A stretch of DNA of 9,279 bases from Chloroflexia bacterium. Its GTDB lineage: Bacteria > Chloroflexota > Chloroflexia > Thermomicrobiales > CFX8. Every line of letters begins with the position of its first letter. The stretch's first letter is position 1. The notes under the pieces were generated by a model, which worked only from the letters and a program-made list of their open reading frames with translations, had not been told where the DNA came from and searched no databases. A program made the position numbers and the translations under genes. The stretch covers positions 1 through 9,279 of the forward strand of contig JACCZH010000257.1 of the NCBI GenBank assembly GCA_013696045.1, read 5' to 3'. Below are positions 7,451 to 9,279 of the stretch, piece by piece.

Positions 7451-7486
7451 GTCAGGGTCAGCGACGTCAGGGCCAACTGGTAAAAT
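7451..7486 (+). promoter_or_regulatory. Possible extended -10 promoter and repeated GTCAGGG site for the peroxiredoxin
   Basis: TAAAAT (7481-7486) is preceded by TGG, giving an extended -10 (TG-n-TAnnnT). No good -35 lies 17 nt upstream, which extended -10 promoters tolerate. Just upstream GTCAGGG occurs twice (7451-7457 and 7466-7472, 15-bp period) with a near copy GTCAGCG between (7457-7463). That spacing, where a -35 would be, could mark an activator or repressor site. Transcription would begin near 7492, leaving a leader of about 22 nt. Confidence 0.4.
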
Positions 7487-7497
7487 GACCGTCTTGT

Positions 7498-7505
7498 AAG
7501 GAGGA
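7498..7505 (+). promoter_or_regulatory. Strong ribosome binding site fixing the GTG start of the peroxiredoxin
   Basis: AAGGAGGA is a near-perfect Shine-Dalgarno sequence, 8 nt before the GTG at 7514. It shows that translation is meant to start upstream of the in-frame TGA and that the gene is actively expressed rather than a relic. Confidence 0.85.
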
Positions 7506-7513
7506 AACTTCTC

Positions 7514-8053
7514 GTGTCATACGATAACTACGCTCCCAACCTTAAAATGCCGGGGCCGGACATTACCCGTGCGCACATAAGCACGGGAATGGCGGCACCT
7601 GATTTTACGCTTTTGGAAGCGGATGGCGGAACGGTACAGCTCTCAGCATTACGCGGCCAACTCTTTGTTTTGATCTTCTTCCGTAGGGATTGGTGACCGG
7701 CCTGCCGAAATCAACTGGCACAGTTGTGTCAGCGTTACCCAGCGTTTCAGGAACAGAATGTCGAGGTTCTGGCGATCATCAACGAAGACCAGGCGCGTTG
7801 CGCAAAGCTCAAGGCCGAGTTTGGGGCCCCATTCCCATTCCTGGCTGACGTCGACCGGCAGTCGATTAGAGAGTATGGTGTCTTTCATCGCACTGATCCA
7901 GATGGCCGGCCAATTCCGGTCCCCGGTGCATTTATCGTTGATGCCGTGGGAATCATTCGCTATCGATTCGTCGGTGAGATTCCTGTCGATCGTCCGGAAA
8001 CGGAAGCGATTCTGCTGGCTATCTCGGATCTCGCCGCGAAGCCACAATTCTGA
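7514..8053 (+). CDS. Peroxiredoxin (AhpC/TSA, redoxin fold), probable selenoprotein with Sec at codon 61
   Basis: This is a thioredoxin-fold peroxide reductase of 179 residues if the TGA at 7694-7696 is read as selenocysteine. Before it come GMAAPDFTLLEADGGTVQLS (25-44) and LFVLIFFRRDW (50-60), the classic lead-in to the active site. After it, in the same frame, come PACRNQLAQL (62-71), the strand VEVLAII (83-89), FPFLADVD (107-114), the cis-Pro region PVPGAFIVD (135-143) and a C-terminal helix ending at TGA 8051-8053. Cysteine relatives read WCPxCRxQL here, so U61 replaces the first, attacking Cys and C64 is the resolving partner (U-x-x-C). A SECIS-like hairpin follows the TGA. The GTG start has a strong Shine-Dalgarno. 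Cytosolic, no signal peptide. It stands alone between two diverged direct repeats. The alternative, a Cys-to-stop mutation or a sequencing error, is less likely because position, open frame and hairpin all agree. An annotator may split it into 7514-7696 and 7724-8053. Confidence 0.85.
7694..7726 (+). promoter_or_regulatory. Selenocysteine UGA with bacterial SECIS-like hairpin
   Basis: The UGA is 7694-7696. CAACTG (7712-7717) pairs perfectly with CAGTTG (7721-7726) around the loop GCA (7718-7720). The loop begins 21 nt after the UGA and its first base is G. This fits the known bacterial SECIS rules: an apical loop about 16-37 nt past the UGA, a short upper stem, and a G in the first two loop positions for SelB contact. 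The hairpin lies within the coding region, as usual in bacteria. The lower stem is weak. Confidence 0.65.
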
Positions 8054-8060
8054 AAGAGCC

Positions 8061-8163
8061 CGGCACGACTGAGCCTGGTGATCTGTATGGCTAACGTTGT
8101 TGCGGGTAACGTGCTGCGCGCAGATCACCATCACACTCTGTGTTCCTTCGGTGAACATTTGCC
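8061..8163. repeat. Diverged direct repeat, copy B (downstream of the peroxiredoxin)
   Basis: This is the partner of 7199-7301, same strand, offset 862, no gaps. It begins 7 nt after the peroxiredoxin stop. Key blocks are GGCTAA (8089-8094), TGTTGCG (8098-8104), GTGCTG (8111-8116) and GTTCCTTCG (8142-8150). It contains a 10-bp inverted repeat that copy A does not conserve. Two copies bracketing one gene could be the scars of a mobile unit, an attachment-like site or a genome-wide intergenic repeat. Confidence 0.7.
8076..8130 (+). terminator. Long-loop inverted repeat after the peroxiredoxin, possible 3' hairpin
   Basis: TGGTGATCTG (8076-8085) is perfectly complementary to CAGATCACCA (8121-8130). 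The 35-nt interior can form a second stem, ACGTT with AACGT (8095-8099 and 8108-8112 region). It starts 23 nt after the stop codon. There is no U-tract, and the matching arms are not kept in repeat copy A, so a terminator role is only a possibility. Confidence 0.35.
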
Positions 8164-8222
8164 GCGGCTTCTTGGACATGGGCAGCAACAGTGACCACAG
8201 TAGAGAAAGATAGTAATAGACA

Positions 8223-9197
8223 ATGCAACGGGATGAGCCAAATAGTCGAGTAGTTGCTCTTGCGGGCGGCGTTGGTGGCGCGAAACTCGCTCACGGGATA
8301 GCCTTGGCGCGATCCGGTGAACATCTGAGCGTGGTCGTCAACACGGCTGACGATTTCACGTTGTTTGGGCTGCATATCTCGCCTGATCTCGATACGGTCA
8401 TGTATACATTGGCCGGTTTAGCCAATCCTGAAACAGGTTGGGGCATTGCAGGAGATAGCTTTGTCACGCTTGACATGATCAAAGGCTACGACCGCGACAC
8501 CTGGTTCTGGCTCGGAGATAAAGACTTCGCAACCCATATTCTGCGCACCGAGCGCCTGCGATCCGGCGCTACACTCACCGATGTGACTGTCGAGCTTGCG
8601 GAAGCATTGGGGATCACCGCCCAGCTATTGCCAATGTGCGACGAGCCGGTCGCAACACTCGTTGAGACACCGGATGGTCTGCTCGAATTCCAGGACTACT
8701 TTGTCCGGCGACAGCACGCTGACGATGTACTTGGTGTTCAATTTGAAGGCATTGGCGCCACGACGATCCCGGAGAGGGTGTCAGATGCGGTTGATGATGC
8801 GAATATCATGGTATTATGTCCATCAAATCCAATCGTCAGCACCGGACCAATCCTGGCCATACCCGGCTTGCGCGACCGCTTACGGCAATTGACGATGCCA
8901 ATTGTCGCGGTCAGTCCAATTATCGGCGGCCAGGCGCTCAAGGGACCGGCCGATCAGATGCTGGCAACGCTGGGCCACGAGGTTTCCGCCGCCGGGGTTG
9001 CCGAACTCTACAAAGACTTTCTCACCGGCATGGTGATTGACTCGCAGGATGCCCATCTCGCTGAACGTATCACTGATCTGGGCATCGCCGTTCACGTGGC
9101 AGACACGATTATGCGAACGGACGACGACCGGCGCGTGCTGGCTGAGGAGACGCTCATCTTCGCCGAGAGTTTGATTGTCAAGCCAGAGCTGGCATGA
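8223..9197 (+). CDS. cofD: 2-phospho-L-lactate transferase (coenzyme F420 biosynthesis)
   Basis: CofD (FbiA in actinobacteria) transfers the phospho-lactyl or phosphoenolpyruvyl part of a GDP-activated donor to the deazaflavin Fo, making F420-0 or its dehydro form. The 324-residue protein shows the family's nucleotide loop LAGGVGGAKLAHG (13-25), NTADDFTLFGLHISPDLDT (40-58), which contains the residues that bind Fo and metal, GWGIAGDS (72-79), LGDKD (98-102), CPSNPIVS (199-206) and SPIIGGQALKGPAD (231-244). Length is normal for the family. The ATG has a weak purine-rich site upstream. The stop overlaps the start of cofC by 4 nt (ATGA), so donor synthesis and transfer are made together. Whether the donor is lactate-, PEP- or glycerate-based cannot be told from sequence alone. 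It implies F420-dependent oxidoreductases elsewhere in the genome. Confidence 0.95.
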   Translation: MQRDEPNSRVVALAGGVGGAKLAHGIALARSGEHLSVVVNTADDFTLFGLHISPDLDTVMYTLAGLANPETGWGIAGDSFVTLDMIKGYDRDTWFWLGDKDFATHILRTERLRSGATLTDVTVELAEALGITAQLLPMCDEPVATLVETPDGLLEFQDYFVRRQHADDVLGVQFEGIGATTIPERVSDAVDDANIMVLCPSNPIVSTGPILAIPGLRDRLRQLTMPIVAVSPIIGGQALKGPADQMLATLGHEVSAAGVAELYKDFLTGMVIDSQDAHLAERITDLGIAVHVADTIMRTDDDRRVLAEETLIFAESLIVKPELA

Positions 9198-9279
9198 CCA
9201 CAGTTGCGGTCGTCCCGATCAAGAAGCTTGAGGACGCTAAGACCCGGCTCGCGGAGCGGTTAACGCCACCGGAACGACG
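9194..9279 (+). CDS. cofC: 2-phospho-L-lactate guanylyltransferase (5' part; runs off the right edge)
   Basis: Only the first 28 codons are present: the protein begins MTTVAVVPIKKLEDAKTRLA. The VPIK-x-L-x-x-AK-x-RLA pattern is the nucleotide-binding start of CofC/FbiD, a nucleotidyltransferase-fold enzyme that joins GTP to 2-phospholactate or phosphoenolpyruvate to make the donor used by CofD. The ATG overlaps the cofD stop by 4 nt. Catalytic residues downstream are outside the window. Confidence 0.88.
   Translation, partial: MTTVAVVPIKKLEDAKTRLAERLTPPER

Noticed and set aside
7514..7696. Peroxiredoxin as a broken gene ended by TGA
   Set aside because: The TGA replaces precisely the catalytic Cys, the frame continues without damage, and a SECIS-like hairpin follows; selenocysteine explains it better.
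7649..8188. Leftward frame of 179 codons over the peroxiredoxin
   Set aside because: Mirror of the real gene; the plus strand has the redoxin motifs and the Shine-Dalgarno.
1..9279. CRISPR array, tRNA, rRNA or insertion sequence
   Set aside because: I looked for regular short repeats, tRNA-like arms, rRNA stretches and transposase motifs and saw none.

Overview
The window looks like chromosomal DNA from a fairly GC-rich bacterium that makes coenzyme F420 (CofD and CofC) and controls SOS genes with a GAAC-N4-GTTC type LexA box. That combination, with an Rv1284-type beta-carbonic anhydrase and a YhaN/YhaO pair, fits Chloroflexota (Thermomicrobia-like) or an actinobacterial relative. The phylum is an inference; no rRNA or tRNA is present to prove it.

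Layout. Positions 1-4136 are a leftward DNA-repair block. It begins at the right with a YhaO-like metallophosphatase nuclease, which overlaps a YhaN-like SMC/Rad50-type ATPase by 4 nt. Further left is the 5' part of dinB (DNA polymerase IV), with its own strong promoter and a perfect 16-bp LexA palindrome just downstream of the predicted transcription start. Positions 4198-5247 hold a rightward ArsO-like flavin monooxygenase. It converges on a leftward pair, an ATP-grasp ligase followed by a small beta-carbonic anhydrase, and a hairpin lies between the convergent ends. Positions 6832-7513 contain no convincing gene, but do hold one copy of a diverged repeat.

The most notable gene is at 7514-8053: a thioredoxin-fold peroxiredoxin whose frame carries one in-frame TGA exactly where the first catalytic cysteine of the WCPxC motif belongs. 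The frame stays open and recognisably peroxiredoxin for 118 codons beyond it, and a perfect 6-bp hairpin with a G-first loop starts 15 nt after the TGA, as expected of a bacterial SECIS. I read it as a selenoprotein with a Sec-x-x-Cys active site. The gene sits between two directly oriented, diverged copies of a repeat exactly 862 bp apart (55 of 82 core positions identical, no gaps), which suggests it may have been acquired or moved as a unit.

The right end (8223-9279) is an F420 operon: complete cofD overlapping the start of cofC by 4 nt. CofC makes the activated phospho-acid donor and CofD transfers it to the deazaflavin Fo.
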